From assembly GCF_029227915.1 (NCBI RefSeq), contig NC_079883.1, positions 3,536,001 to 3,596,000 on the forward strand: DNA of 60,000 bases, written 5' to 3'. Of this stretch, positions 38,001-48,607 are shown piece by piece (position 1 is the first letter of the stretch; every line of letters begins with the position of its first letter). The notes beneath the pieces were generated by a model, which saw only the letters and a list, made by a program, of their open reading frames with translations, did not search any database and was not told the origin of the DNA. A program made the position numbers and the translations under genes. This DNA is from Hydractinia symbiolongicarpus. Taxonomy: Eukaryota > Cnidaria > Hydrozoa > Anthoathecata > Hydractiniidae.

Positions 38001-39973
38001 TTCGATAAAATAAAGTTATGCGATAAATTGAGTCGAGGAGACGATGTGCAACTGACTGAATGTAAGATTATTTTTTTCATAATTTAATCATGCTTAGCTT
38101 ATTTGGGGAAAAAGAAACCAGTTTAGTCTTGGGATTTGAATAGCCGGGGAAAATTATTAATCGTGAAAAAAATTTAGTCACCAATGCATAGAAGTAGTCG
38201 CGATACTTCGACGAAAGTTGGGTCTCAGGTGAGAAAAAAATATCTAATTTCTTAAAAATATTGCTGTGAATTTCCTTCTTTAATTTCATTTTCCCTCTTC
38301 TGTAATCATTAGTAAGTTAGTATGAAAGTTTGTCGATTGTCTTAGAAACAAAATTGAAACAGTTTGGACATAATATTATGCGTTTTTTATATCAACTGTA
38401 TCATTATCCTGTTTATTACCTTGTATTGTCGTAAATCATGAGAAAAAAGAAATTTTGCTTAAAATTTCTTTCCGCTTTTATTTTTGTCATTTTATGAAGA
38501 AAAAAAAACAATTTCGCGTGTAATAGTTTTGACGCAAAAAGATTTTCTGCACAAATTTCGCGAATTTACAAATTGCAATACACAAAAATTGCAAAAAAAA
38601 TTTTCCGCGAAAATTTATTTCCTTAAGGTATACAAAGTTGGTACAAAGGTTTTTTTTGGAATCAGCTAGCTAAACAACAAACCTTAGCTGGTCCTAATAA
38701 ATATTTGTTAAAGTCAACTGTACAGTTTTTGTTTATAAAATTTGACTTCACTCTTAAAATTGACAAGAATTTGTGTAATATTCAAATTTTTACAAGATTT
38801 CTGCTGAAAACACAATTGCACAAAAATTAGTACGTGCCAAATTTCGTACGAAAAATTGTCGCACGAAAATTTGTACTAATACAATAATAACCGATTACCT
38901 AGCTATGTCAAAAAGCTCCCAAATTTATCGGCCCGTCGTCAACAGCACTAAAGTCAATCAGAATGCCTGAAAACCCGTTTTGCCCGCTTTCAAAATCCAG
39001 ACGGTTAACATAGTAACGTGATTTTTCACATACTACACAATAAACTTCGATTCTTCTTGTAGGCATACCATACCTGCGTCCAGATAAAGACGATTTGTGT
39101 CAACCAAAAAAAGTATCGCCCTGGTTGTATCACGCAGCTGTTGAAATTAACTCTTTGTTAAAATTTCAGTTTTCATTGAACAAAAACTTAACTACAGATT
39201 GTCAACACGCGCTCACAAACCAGCTTTGCTTCTCTGGTTTGCAGTGTCACACTGACGAAGATATATCGAGTTATGTAGCAAGCATGAAAAGTAAATGCGA
39301 AAATACAATGAAAGTATGGTAAGGTTTTTAAAATAACTTGAATAACTTGAAAATTAGGGTGAGGGTGAGGGGCGGTGTTAAGGGGTGGCAATGAAACGTC
39401 CACAGGGGTAGATCGAAGTATGGTAAAACCTCAGTCAAACGTTTCTCTAACATATATTATTTGTAAATCTAGAGAGTGAAACGTTATTGCGTGGGGAATG
39501 AAAACAATGCGATGCTTTTGGACCTAATTCTCCCATTTTTTGCATTGTTAAATTGAACTAAGGGCTTGTTTTAAATTAGATAAAAATGTCTGCCATATGT
39601 CTACATTACATACAGTATTACAGTTGTGGTTTTCTAATTGTCATTACAATTTGTCCTGAGAATCCAAAAAAAATGAAAATTTGCTATAATTGCAATAAGC
39701 GGAAATTAAGTGAGCAAATTTTTCTTTAGAGTTAGATCTGTTTAAACACCTTTGTAAATTTGCGATGGAATTCTTTGAGGTCGACGTCAAGAAAATTTTG
39801 CCTCTTTTGCTCATCCTCGTCCCAAAAGCTAGCGCTTACTTGACGGCAAAAGTCCCTGGGGACGAGGTTGGGTTTTGCTGTATCTTATGCAATTTTTGTT
39901 TCATTTTAGTGAGAAGCAAGTGTTAAGTGCTGGAATTAAAGATTTGTTTTTAAAATGTGAACGATATTCGTAA
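35071..39973 (+). CDS. Secreted protein with tandem frizzled-like cysteine-rich domains
   Basis: Five exons join in frame: 35071-35466, 37054-37122, 37773-38061, 39063-39318 and 39910-39973 (TAA), giving 357 residues. Residues 1-24 (MYNYKDLVLFFSQLVLIHVT...) form a signal peptide, so the protein is probably secreted. Residues about 25-130 are a Ser/Thr-rich linker. From about 135, FACGTPKQLTYCSHVNYSVP, then TTCENQLKEIFCAEKFPVCH and spaced later cysteines, match the spacing of a frizzled CRD (the Wnt-binding fold). Residues about 250-355 repeat the second half of this pattern (TDCQHALTNQLCF...C, KC, WC, KC) but lack the initial YC block. No transmembrane segment is seen. It could be a secreted Wnt antagonist-like protein or a CRD protein with another lipid ligand. 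AATAAA lies 71 nt after the stop. Confidence 0.65.
35804..36611 (-). mobile_element. Hairpin-ended dispersed repeat, copy 2 (inverted)
   Basis: Relative to the copy at 2359-3083 it is inverted. It begins TTGAATTTCCGCGTCCGAAGG and ends GAGCCCCCAGGGCTTCTTGT. It is the longest copy, with about three internal tandem units of roughly 120 bp marked by AGGCCAAAAT and CAAAATTTTGATTT. It lies in intron 1 of the CRD protein gene. Confidence 0.8.
38497..38640. repeat. TTTCGCG-rich dispersed repeat in CRD gene intron 3
   Basis: It includes AATTTCGCGTG, AAATTTCGCGAATTTAC and TTTTCCGCGAAAATTTATTT ending CCTTAAGG. Related sequence occurs at 30840-30945, 36780-36880 and 37660-37720. It has no ORF and its boundaries are uncertain. 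Confidence 0.4.
38826..38880. repeat. Imperfect 55-bp palindrome
   Basis: ATTAGTAC at 38826 is mirrored by GTACTAAT ending at 38880, with TTTCGTACGAAAAATT in between. The arms pair imperfectly. It may be an end-to-end relic of a small fold-back element. It is intronic in the CRD gene. Confidence 0.5.
39850..39870. mobile_element. Terminal relic of the CAACCTCGTCCCCAGG family
   Basis: CCCTGGGGACGAGGTTG ends at 39870 and matches the right terminal repeat of the small elements at 40373-40461 and 53911-53980. A possible left part near 39813 (CATCCTCGTCCC) is degraded. It lies in the last intron of the CRD gene. Confidence 0.5.
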
Positions 39974-40043
39974 ATTGTATTCGCAGAAAAGAACCGACTG
40001 GCATTAATTGTATAAACACGATACATCAAAATTATATCGATAA

Positions 40044-40049
40044 AATAAA
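40044..40049 (+). terminator. AATAAA polyadenylation signal of the CRD gene
   Basis: AATAAA lies 71 nt downstream of the TAA that ends the five-exon CRD gene. No other candidate is closer. Confidence 0.5.
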
Positions 40050-40372
40050 TCGTCAAAACGATTGGAGGTAACATTATAACGATATAATGTGGTATGATAA
40101 ATTATTGTAAGTTAATATGTAAGGTTTCTTAACATCGTTTATATGCAACATCTCTATGGTTAACATAATCATGAGATTACTTTGCTCAATTGATTCTTCT
40201 GGTATAAACATTCCCCAAGTCAAACAATTAAGAGAATGAGATTCAAAGGGAGAAAGAAGTACTAAAGTAGCCGCGCTGTTAAGATGATTGGTCAGTTTGG
40301 CTAGTAGGTTTAGCAAAATATTGTGATCGAAGAAAAAATTACAAAAAATACTATTCTGTAGGATGCAATACC

Positions 40373-40461
40373 CAACCTCGTCCCCAGGATCTTGTGGCCC
40401 CTGAGCCGTTATTACACTATCAGCTTCATCAACAAGACAAAATGCCCTGGGAACGAGGTTG
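40373..40461. mobile_element. 89-bp MITE with CAACCTCGTCCCCAGG ends
   Basis: Left end CAACCTCGTCCCCAGGATC, right end CCCTGGGAACGAGGTTG, inverted. The inside, with GGCCCCTGAGCCGTTAT and TTCATCAACAAGACAAAATG, is shared in inverted orientation with 59377-59495, which shows that these are two copies of one mobile family. Confidence 0.75.
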
Positions 40462-40931
40462 ATGGAATCCTTAAGAACAATAAACCTCTGTAATTGACTG
40501 TAAACTTGATGTACGGTCTATCACTATCGCAAACCTTTTCACCGTCCTTGGCGCTAGAAGATGTCAAGGGACCCTTAGGAAATCAATTATAAATATGTAT
40601 ATTTCTAGCAATGCAATTGCTCCATCGAACGACATTCAATAAAAACAGCATGAAATGAGTTACAATTTTTATAGCGCATAGTGAGATTTTTGTTAGGTAA
40701 TTTTACTGCAAATTATCTAGAAACGTTCACGCCCATATCCATCTTTAATAGCCTGAATTTTTTCAAAAATTTTTTCGATTGGATAATGAGATATTGCAGC
40801 TTAACAAATTTAAACGTGTAGATGCATGCTCTTGTCGACACTTCTGTTAATTAGAATTTCTAATTTTGTGAATGAAATATTCTGTCTAGTGGAAATCGGC
40901 CTTAAAGTTTAATTTTAAAATGTCAGCGACC

Positions 40932-42021
40932 TTAACTACTGCAGATCAACAATTTTTTATAATGCACTACCATATTTCGAATAATTCTTTGACTCACTTC
41001 CTTACCATCCTTGGAATTTAATTTGATTGGATGAATAAAAGTCATATTAAACCTATAATGTCTCCAAAAATTTCGTGCAGAGATATCTCTCACTTTCAAA
41101 TCGGGAAGATAGGTTCCATTTAAGTATTCGAAATTTTCTACATGATCTAACGTTCGGATGATATTGTTAGCAGCTATTTCCAAGATTAATTTATTCTCGT
41201 ATGCAATGTCAGACAACCTTGCATAATCTTGGGCAAATCTACCTGGCACGTAAAACATATCTGTCCAGCCTTTGGCACATCTTGCTTCACCTTTACCATT
41301 TTGTAAATATACATTTAGGTAATTCTTGTATAATTTAGGATGACTTGCGGCAAGTACTTTTAATTGTTCGTAATACTTTTGACATGCTTTAACTCCCATA
41401 TTTGATTTCCACCAAACCCACGAACCTCTTATTACCTCGCCATATGCTTTTTGCCTCCAGTCTACTGATCCACTTTGCCAAATTTTTGTTCTATCAAATT
41501 GAAGGAGATTCCACCAATTAATGAGGATATCATCGTTGCTATAGATATAACCTGAAACATTTTGTAAAAAGGTAGATGAAATCGTAAGCAATTTCTTTAA
41601 CTTTAAATATCTTTTTACAAACCTATTTTTTGCAACGACAAACATTAATTTAGATGGAGGCCATTTTGTTACCTTTAAATCCAGGATATTTTCGTATTGC
41701 TTTTGTCAAACATCGGTATCTGAAATACCATATCTTCTCCTCTTTATACAAAATATCTGGCCCTTCATTGTTTGGATTATCAGGAGCTGGTCCACAAGTT
41801 AAAACCTTTCCAAATACATCGTCATATAATTCATGTAATATTTTTTTATTTCCATAAAATGCGTAGTTGAAATTCATGACCAGAAGTGTATCTTTGAACA
41901 CATTTTTATAACACGGCCTTGTTAACTGCTGTAAAGAACTTTGACAAAAAATTTTAACTTGAATGACGATAATAATTCCAAGAAATAACAAAACAGCATA
42001 TCTGAACGTACTCCTGGACAT
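40932..42021 (-). CDS. Type II membrane protein, glycosyltransferase-like
   Basis: Two exons, 42021-41673 and 41551-40932, join through AAAG|GTAACA and TTTCAG|GT to give 322 residues. Residues 7-25 (RYAVLLFLGIIIVIQVKIF) form one N-terminal transmembrane anchor after a short basic tail, so the bulk would face the Golgi or ER lumen. At the exon junction GYIYSNDDILINWW places a DD pair after hydrophobic residues, as in metal-binding DxD motifs of glycosyltransferases. N-glycosylation sequons and several cysteines fit a luminal domain. It resembles uncharacterised invertebrate families of STELLO/DUF288-like type, but the family was not firmly recognised. It lies convergent with the CRD gene and is transcribed the same way as the receptor gene beyond. 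Confidence 0.6.
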
Positions 42022-42806
42022 TTTGAAACACGACTGAAGTTTTACACATTCATATAAACATCAGAATTACGAAAAGACTTTTGCTTTTGTTTACTACGAA
42101 AACAAACAGACCAATGTTAATAAAATCTGTTTTTATTAACATTAAAAATCTTTTATTTAAACTTCAACGTGTTAAGTAAACACAAACTTTATCACAAAAT
42201 TAAAGGAACCTGCAAAACGGTCCTGGGACTTTTATTCCGCGTCCATATAAATTAATTTTTCGACACCAACTTGTTAGCGTTCGGACAAAAGACACTCAAA
42301 CAAGCCGTGGTCATTTATCGTCTACGCAGCTAAATCACAAAGGCAAAATTTTCAGGACGAAGTGCACCAATATTTTGAACAATAGCGATATCCAGTGACA
42401 ATTTCATTCAATGATATCCATTGGATGAAATTGGCACATGACTCGTTTTTACAACGTAGTTTTATTGGATAGCAAAGATTGATCCTAAAATAATCAAGAC
42501 AAAACGTTAATCAAATATAGCGGGATTTTTTTTTGTCAGAAGTTCAATATTTATTTTATAAATATTTTTATAACTGATATATGTTAAGACCTCAGATACG
42601 CTAAAAAATATAAACATGAATATTTAAAAGTTAACAATCTTAAGGACCAGATTATTTATTACTTTAGATAAAGTTGCAATGTCATGAAAGAATAAAAATT
42701 CCATAAAAAAGTTAGGTTAAACAAGTTTTCTTTCTTTTTTACAGAAAAAATAACACAACATAAGAAAATACATGTACAAAGAATGCGTAAAAAAGTGAAT
42801 ACCATA

Positions 42807-42812
42807 TTTATT
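42807..42812 (-). terminator. AATAAA polyadenylation signal of the receptor gene
   Basis: TTTATT on the plus strand gives AATAAA on the minus strand, 73 nt after the TAG ending the type II receptor. Confidence 0.5.
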
Positions 42813-42884
42813 TATGTACGCTGACTCTCGTTGCGCCACATATCGTAGTATTCACCGTTCAAAAAGGCCGTGAAAATACATTTA

Positions 42885-45697
42885 CTACATTAAGCTTGAT
42901 AGTCTTTCGTAAACACAATCTGCAGTTAATCGAGCCGTGGGCGCTTCATCCCAGCAATCTTGAATAGTTTTGCAGATAAAATTCAACTCCTGGAAGAAAG
43001 CATATTTAACTATCGTTAAATATTTGTTATTATAGTATATATACACTACATACACCTGTCATCAGATTTTACGCCAGTCGTATACCTGATCGGTTAAAAA
43101 TGTGTCGGACTTTTATTTTGTCGGTTAAGATATTTCGTCTGTTAAAAAAATGTCGTCACCTGGCCTAAATTAAGTCACTTTTAACCTACATATTTTTAAC
43201 CAATGCAACGCTATTATGCATTTGTAGTACAAATTAGCGATTTAGGTTATTTGAGCAATACTAGGGTATTGATTTAGGAGATTTACCTCATCCTTCCATA
43301 TTATTGGTCTAAATTCTGGTCGATAATTCTGTTGAAGAACACAGGACTCCAGGTCGTTTACGTTCGGCTGTCGTCCAACTTTGTTTTCATACGGAGCCAT
43401 GTAAGAAGGAACATCATCTACTGACAGGGAGAGTACTATACATTACTAAAAATATAAGGCACATTTTACACCCTGGCCAATAAGTTAGTTACACATACAC
43501 ATTGTTTTACTTTTTTCCATTTTAAAATTCTAATTACTTCAGCAAAGACCCGTCAATATATACAAAACATAACTTTATGCCTTAAGAAAAAACGCAATTA
43601 AAGAAACGCAAAATTTTTTTTCTACCTGAACTGTAACAACACCGTGACAACAATTCCCACATGATAAGAGCGGTAGAGTACATATCTGCTTGAAAAAAAG
43701 CTTCCTCATCGAAATCCGTGGTGCCAGCCAAAACTTCAGGTGGCAGGTAACGTAGAGTACCAACCTAGGTTAAATAAAACGTTATAAACAAGTTGATTGT
43801 TAAACACGCAGGATAAAATACGGGGTCGCCCGTCCTTTAAATTCCACGCTATTTCATGTGCCTGTAGCGCGACTTTTTTCTTGAGCACATACAGACAGAA
43901 AAGCTATGATTATCTCGCAAATCTTAATATTCGTGAAAATTAATAAACTTGTAGCAGCAGACGTTACCTGCTCTATCTCCTTGTTGGAAAAATTCCTGTG
44001 GTCAATGAACACGTAGGCGCATTCAAAATCAGCCAGGCAACATCTTGTGTCGCTTTTCATTAAAATATTAGAACTCTTTATATCGCGATGAGCGATTCTG
44101 TACTTCCTTGGTGTAGTGTTCATATTTTCCGAATGTAAATAAGCAACTCCGGATATGATCTCTTTCAAAAGAGGCAACGCATTTGACACCGGCACTATGT
44201 TAAATTTCAAAAAATTCAAGAGATCACCATTAGGGTGGTATTCAAAGAGCAGGACATCGGTTTTTAAATTATCGACCGCTTGATGTAGACAATGCACAAA
44301 ACGAATGATATTTTCGTGTTTTAATTGATAATCTTGAAATAACCGCTTCTCGTTTTGCACTTGATGTTTCGTTGTTGATATTTTCGCAGTTAAAATATGA
44401 CACCCTCTCGATACTTTCCATACTTGACTGCTCCGTCCTTTATAAATCAATTCCATAAAGTTAACTGTTTCATATGCAAAGAAATTTGATAAAGAGTCTA
44501 ATTCTTTAGGTGTGTTACCGTCTTCCAAACAACTCTTTTGACGCGATCCAGTTGTTATTAAAGTTGGTTGGTCCGAATCTGCTTTGATAGAAACCCGCGG
44601 TTGTCGAATTGAACGCTTGAGACATAGAAAGATTTTGCACGACATTTTCACGATAAATCCACCGAAAACGAAAATGGCAGAGACTGTGATAATGATGACG
44701 TTTTTTTTAAGTTTGTCGCTTTTGACGTCCTCGTGGTTTGTTTCATTTTCCAGTTTCTCAAATGAGCCGTAATCTAAAAGTTTGAACGTAAATTTAAAAA
44801 AAAATTTTTAGCCAAAATTTTTAGCCAACATCTCACAAATATTGGAAACTGAATAAAACACATTTACAAATGTATTAGCAAATGATTAACTTACCATATA
44901 CAGTGAAGGTTAATGTTCCCATTTCTTCGCGTCTAAGATAGCGTCTTGCATTTGAATTGCAGTTTTGACCGGAACAAAAACAAGCAAACCCACCGATACG
45001 AATTTCGTGGCAGCTATTATTGGGGTGTTCTTTCATAAATATCCGTTGCTGAATGCAGCCACCCAAGATTAACTTTAAATTTTGGCCAATCTTTTGGTAA
45101 AATAAATAACACTGTTTGTAGCTAGCGATGCAGACCACAGGACAGCCAGTTGGACAGGTTTTGGTGTAGCGATGACAGGTGGTATGGCCTGTAATAGTAC
45201 AAGTATATACGCAAAAATAATACACTGGTCTTTTTTAAGAACTACAATATTTAGTTTATGCCTCAGATAATCTGTAATTTCTTTTACATTTACTGTTGTT
45301 AAGAACTTCCGAATCTTAAAAAATGGCAGGGCTAGATTTAGCCAGGAGACCCAGCTTAACTTTTGATAATCGGAATAAATGTTGATATCCTCAAAGAAAG
45401 CTTAGTTAACTAGGCTAGACTGAATTCGAACCTTTGCAAATCTTTTAAATCTTACATTCCAACGCGATCCTTAAACTGTAATCTTTTGTTTTATTTAATT
45501 TTCAATTGACACAAACGAGACAATTGTTTAGACTCGTTTACTCCCAACTTTGGTACTCGGCTTCTTATAAATGGGTTTATCGTAAAACATGGTAATAAAA
45601 AATTAATGAAACACTAAATAAAAACAAATCTCTTACCACATAACACAGCATAGACGCAGATTGTCAACAGGAAAATACAATTTATCCAAGACTTCAT
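42885..45697 (-). CDS. Activin/TGF-beta type II receptor-like Ser/Thr kinase
   Basis: Six exons, 45697-45637, 45188-44895, 44773-43968, 43764-43626, 43420-43287 and 42989-42885, join in frame to 512 residues, about the size of vertebrate ActRIIA. Order: signal peptide (MKSWINCIFLLTICVYAVLC); cysteine-rich three-finger ectodomain ending CFCSGQNCN; transmembrane segment (VIIITVSAIFVFGGFIV); kinase domain. ATP lysine in ILTAKIST, HENIIRFVH, catalytic IAHRDIKSSNIL, then LADFECAY, VGTLRYLPPEVL and DMYSTALIMWELLSRC. The activin-type-II-like insert YMAPYENKVGRQPNVNDLE and the C-lobe CWDEAPTARLTADCVYERL follow. There is no GS box, which fits type II. Odd points: DFG is DFE (44030-44022), and the second glycine of the P-loop is lost (KGRSSQVWK). 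It may have altered or low kinase activity. Ligands cannot be inferred. Confidence 0.88.
43815..43920 (-). mobile_element. Helitron-like fragment in a receptor intron
   Basis: GGGGTCGCCCGTCCTTTAAA followed by TTTCATGTGCC and CAGACAGAAAAGCTAT is the plus-strand view of the same element as 49680-49830 and 20640-20740. The terminal hairpin and CTAG are missing. It makes up much of the 203-bp intron between 43764 and 43968. Confidence 0.5.
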
Positions 45698-46009
45698 GAC
45701 GAGGCGTCAAAAAAAGAATATATGTAAATTAAATATATTCCAGCGAAAAACAAACGAAATATCTGTTCACAAGCATAGCATGCTCTGAAGTAAATATTTT
45801 TTGGTTGCGCAAATCATCTTTATTCATGTCTAGACGTTAACTTTATGCACGTAAGAATTTCCGGCGCTATAAAAAGCTCAAGAAACATAAAAAATGGTAG
45901 TTCTGTATATTTTTTAAAGAAATTCTAATTTATGATCGGTTGGCAAAATTTTTTTTTTTTAAGGAATAATTTTGCATTAACGTAACGTATCAAAAAATCA
46001 ATTTTTTAA

Positions 46010-47320
46010 GGTTACTGTAAAGGAAAAAACTCACTTGATGAGTAGTCTCAGAAAAACCCTTATAATTTATCAATAGTTTTATATTTTTTTATGTTTTTTG
46101 TTTCTGAATGCTTGATGAAAGACTTTTTTGATGGTGCTATTTTCGTGAGATGGTAATTTTCCAAAAAGAAAATATAATGAAATAAACACACACCAATTTT
46201 TTTTCACCGTACGTTTTCAAATGGCTTCTTTTTCCGAACGCATGGTCGCAGACTTCTCGTTTTCACACCATTATATTCAGCATAAATTAAATTCAACAAG
46301 AAGCCCTGGGGGCTCTAAGAATTTCCGCGCGCTACCAAAATATTTGATGAAAACCTGCTAATTCGTTGTGTTATTGTGCTAAACATTGTTGTGTTATTGT
46401 GCAAAAATCAAAATTATTATGTCACCATTATGTTCAGCATACTTTTTTTGTTAACTGTGTCAAATTTTGTCGAAAACAAATACCAATTTTGGCCTGAAGC
46501 GTCAACAGTAGTTAAGGAGCTTGGGTACGAAGTTTACATCCGTGACGGACCAACGTGAAATCCCAGGGTCGATATTTTCTCAAAAAATGCTCCGAAAGAA
46601 AAAACGACGGTTTTAAAGAATTTCCTACGCCTTCGGGCGCGGAAATTCAAAAAGGTTCCCGGTTTTTTTTTCTAATAACGTCGTTATGAAATTATTTGTA
46701 ATTATATATAATCATTCAAAAAAATGCATATTTTTTTCTTTCTGTCGTCATAGTTCGCTAATCAGTAATTTATACAATAGGAAGCTTTCGGAAAAAGAGA
46801 CCACAAACGTAAAGGCATGTATGCGAAAATTTACTAACGAGATATTTGTTTTTAAAGATTTTCGTAGGTGTTATAAAAATGTGTGAACTGAGTATGCAGA
46901 AAGATGATAGAAGTGCGAACTTTTTCTTTATGCTGAATATGCGTGCACGCGTTCAGAATTATTAATAGACAGAAGTCAGGTTTACAAGAGAGAGCTCATA
47001 TGCATATTCCTTAACTTTGATTTTTTTTAATTCGATAGTGAAAGTAAACTATCTAAAAAATATTATTATGCATATTTTTATACGGGAGTTCCATATTATG
47101 CATAATGTTTACAAAAAATATGCTCAACTCATTTTGCACATATTTTTTCAAAGGTGTGAAGGATATAACACCTCTGAAAATCCTCTTTCCAGAAAAAAGG
47201 GATGTTCCAAATATTTTCATGGAATATAAAATATGTCATTGGAAAGAGAATTTTTTTTCTATATGTCATGAATTTTTTGCAAAAAAACCTAGAAAAAAAA
47301 TTGTTTCCTTTACAGTAACC
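46010..47320. mobile_element. TTAA-flanked non-autonomous element (piggyBac-like)
   Basis: GGTTACTGTAAAGGAAA at 46010 is perfectly inverted as TTTCCTTTACAGTAACC ending at 47320, and each end is bordered by TTAA (46006-46009 and 47321-47324). Seventeen-base perfect inverted ends with TTAA on both sides fit the piggyBac insertion rule. No transposase frame is present. A hairpin-ended repeat (46295-46650) is nested inside, so this element is the older insertion. The end sequence does not start with the common CCYT, so another TTAA-targeting superfamily is possible. Confidence 0.7.
46295..46650 (+). mobile_element. Hairpin-ended dispersed repeat, copy 3 (internally deleted)
   Basis: It begins AACAAGAAGCCCTGGGGGCT and ends CTTCGGGCGCGGAAATTCAA. 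Compared with the other two copies it lacks most of the internal tandem units but keeps both hairpin ends. Confidence 0.8.
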
Positions 47321-47324
47321 TTAA

Positions 47325-48607
47325 ATTCAACGAATTATTTTTGAATTCAACGGCTCTTTTTAATATTCAACAAAGTATATTTTCGATTCAACGAATTATT
47401 TTCGATTCAACGAATCATCTTAAGAATTTAAATCAAATCTCTATTTTTCGTCGTGCAACTCCTGTCACAATATTATTCTTTTAGTTGAGAATTAGCTTAA
47501 CAATCAACGTTTCTCGTCCCTCTTGTTGTTGTTTTGTTGTTGTTTAGGACACGCCCTTAGGAACAAGCTTGATTAACTTCCTGATATCCGGGCGTTATCT
47601 TGTATCTATAACATTCAACAGAGTTTCAAAAGAGAAAAAACATATAGTTTCAGACTTTCATATTTCTTAAGCAAACAAAAAATAGAACAATAAAAAAAGT
47701 ATAACAAACAAAAAATATGCCAGAAAAAAGGTTGCAAACTAAGTGAAGAAAGAGAGGGCATACAAATATTGGGGCATATAGAGTTAACAAATAGAACAAA
47801 ATACACCTCAGGTAATAATATTTTCAAAAACAAAGCTTTGCTAAAAAAATCTATTCTTTCTTAAGTAATTCAAGACAACAACTCCCTAAGTTAACAAAAA
47901 TAGACCTTAGGCTGACAAGTCAAAATTCCATAACATCGGCCGATGTTTGAAAAGCCTTCTTTTTCTGTTCACCAAACAGAAGAAAAAACACAGAATGAAC
48001 AATTAAACTAGTTGTATGTCTCTATAAAATAAAATCTAGTTAAACACAGTTGAATGATTTCTCATCCATCACTGCTTCCAAAGAAGCCTTGCACATTTCG
48101 AAATCCCCAAATTTATGAGCAATGTTATCGTTTTAGTGCACACGGATGAAAACAATGTCATAATATTATTAAACATAACAGTTATTTTTCCAAACCCAAA
48201 GCCAGAAATAACAGGTGCTATTGCAAACACCAAAAATCCAGTTGTTTTGAAAAGCAGGACTGTAAATAGTTGATGAAATACTGCTTTGGACTTCCTGCTG
48301 GTTTTTCATAAAGAAATCTCAAAGTTTCCAGCACAGCCACACTTTCTATAACAGTATGGGAAAAAAATCAATTTTGAAACTTTTCTATCTGTATATGTAT
48401 GAACAGATTCTGCATGTTCGGTAATTTACCAACTTTCAATTTATTATTTGCAAAAATAATTCGTTAAAAATAATTCGTTGAACGCCAAAATATAAAAAAT
48501 TGAATTCGTTGAATAAAATATTCGTAAATACAAACATAATTCGTTGAATATAAAAATAATTCCTTGAATGCAAAAATATTCGTTGAATATAAAAATATTA
48601 TTTTTGC
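47325..48607. mobile_element. Fold-back-like element with TTCAACGAA arms
   Basis: The left arm (about 47325-47421) repeats ATTCAACGAATTATTTT several times. The right arm (about 48451-48607) repeats the complement, AATAATTCGTTGAA, about six times. Multi-copy inverted arms around a non-coding centre are the pattern of fold-back elements or of transposons with satellite-like subterminal repeats. It abuts the TTAA at 47321-47324 directly. Confidence 0.6.

Noticed and set aside
41654-41857. Plus-strand 67-codon ORF
   Set aside because: It is the antisense shadow of exon 1 of the glycosyltransferase-like gene.
46376-46558. 60-codon plus-strand ORF
   Set aside because: It lies inside copy 3 of the hairpin-ended repeat and is not conserved as a frame in the other copies.
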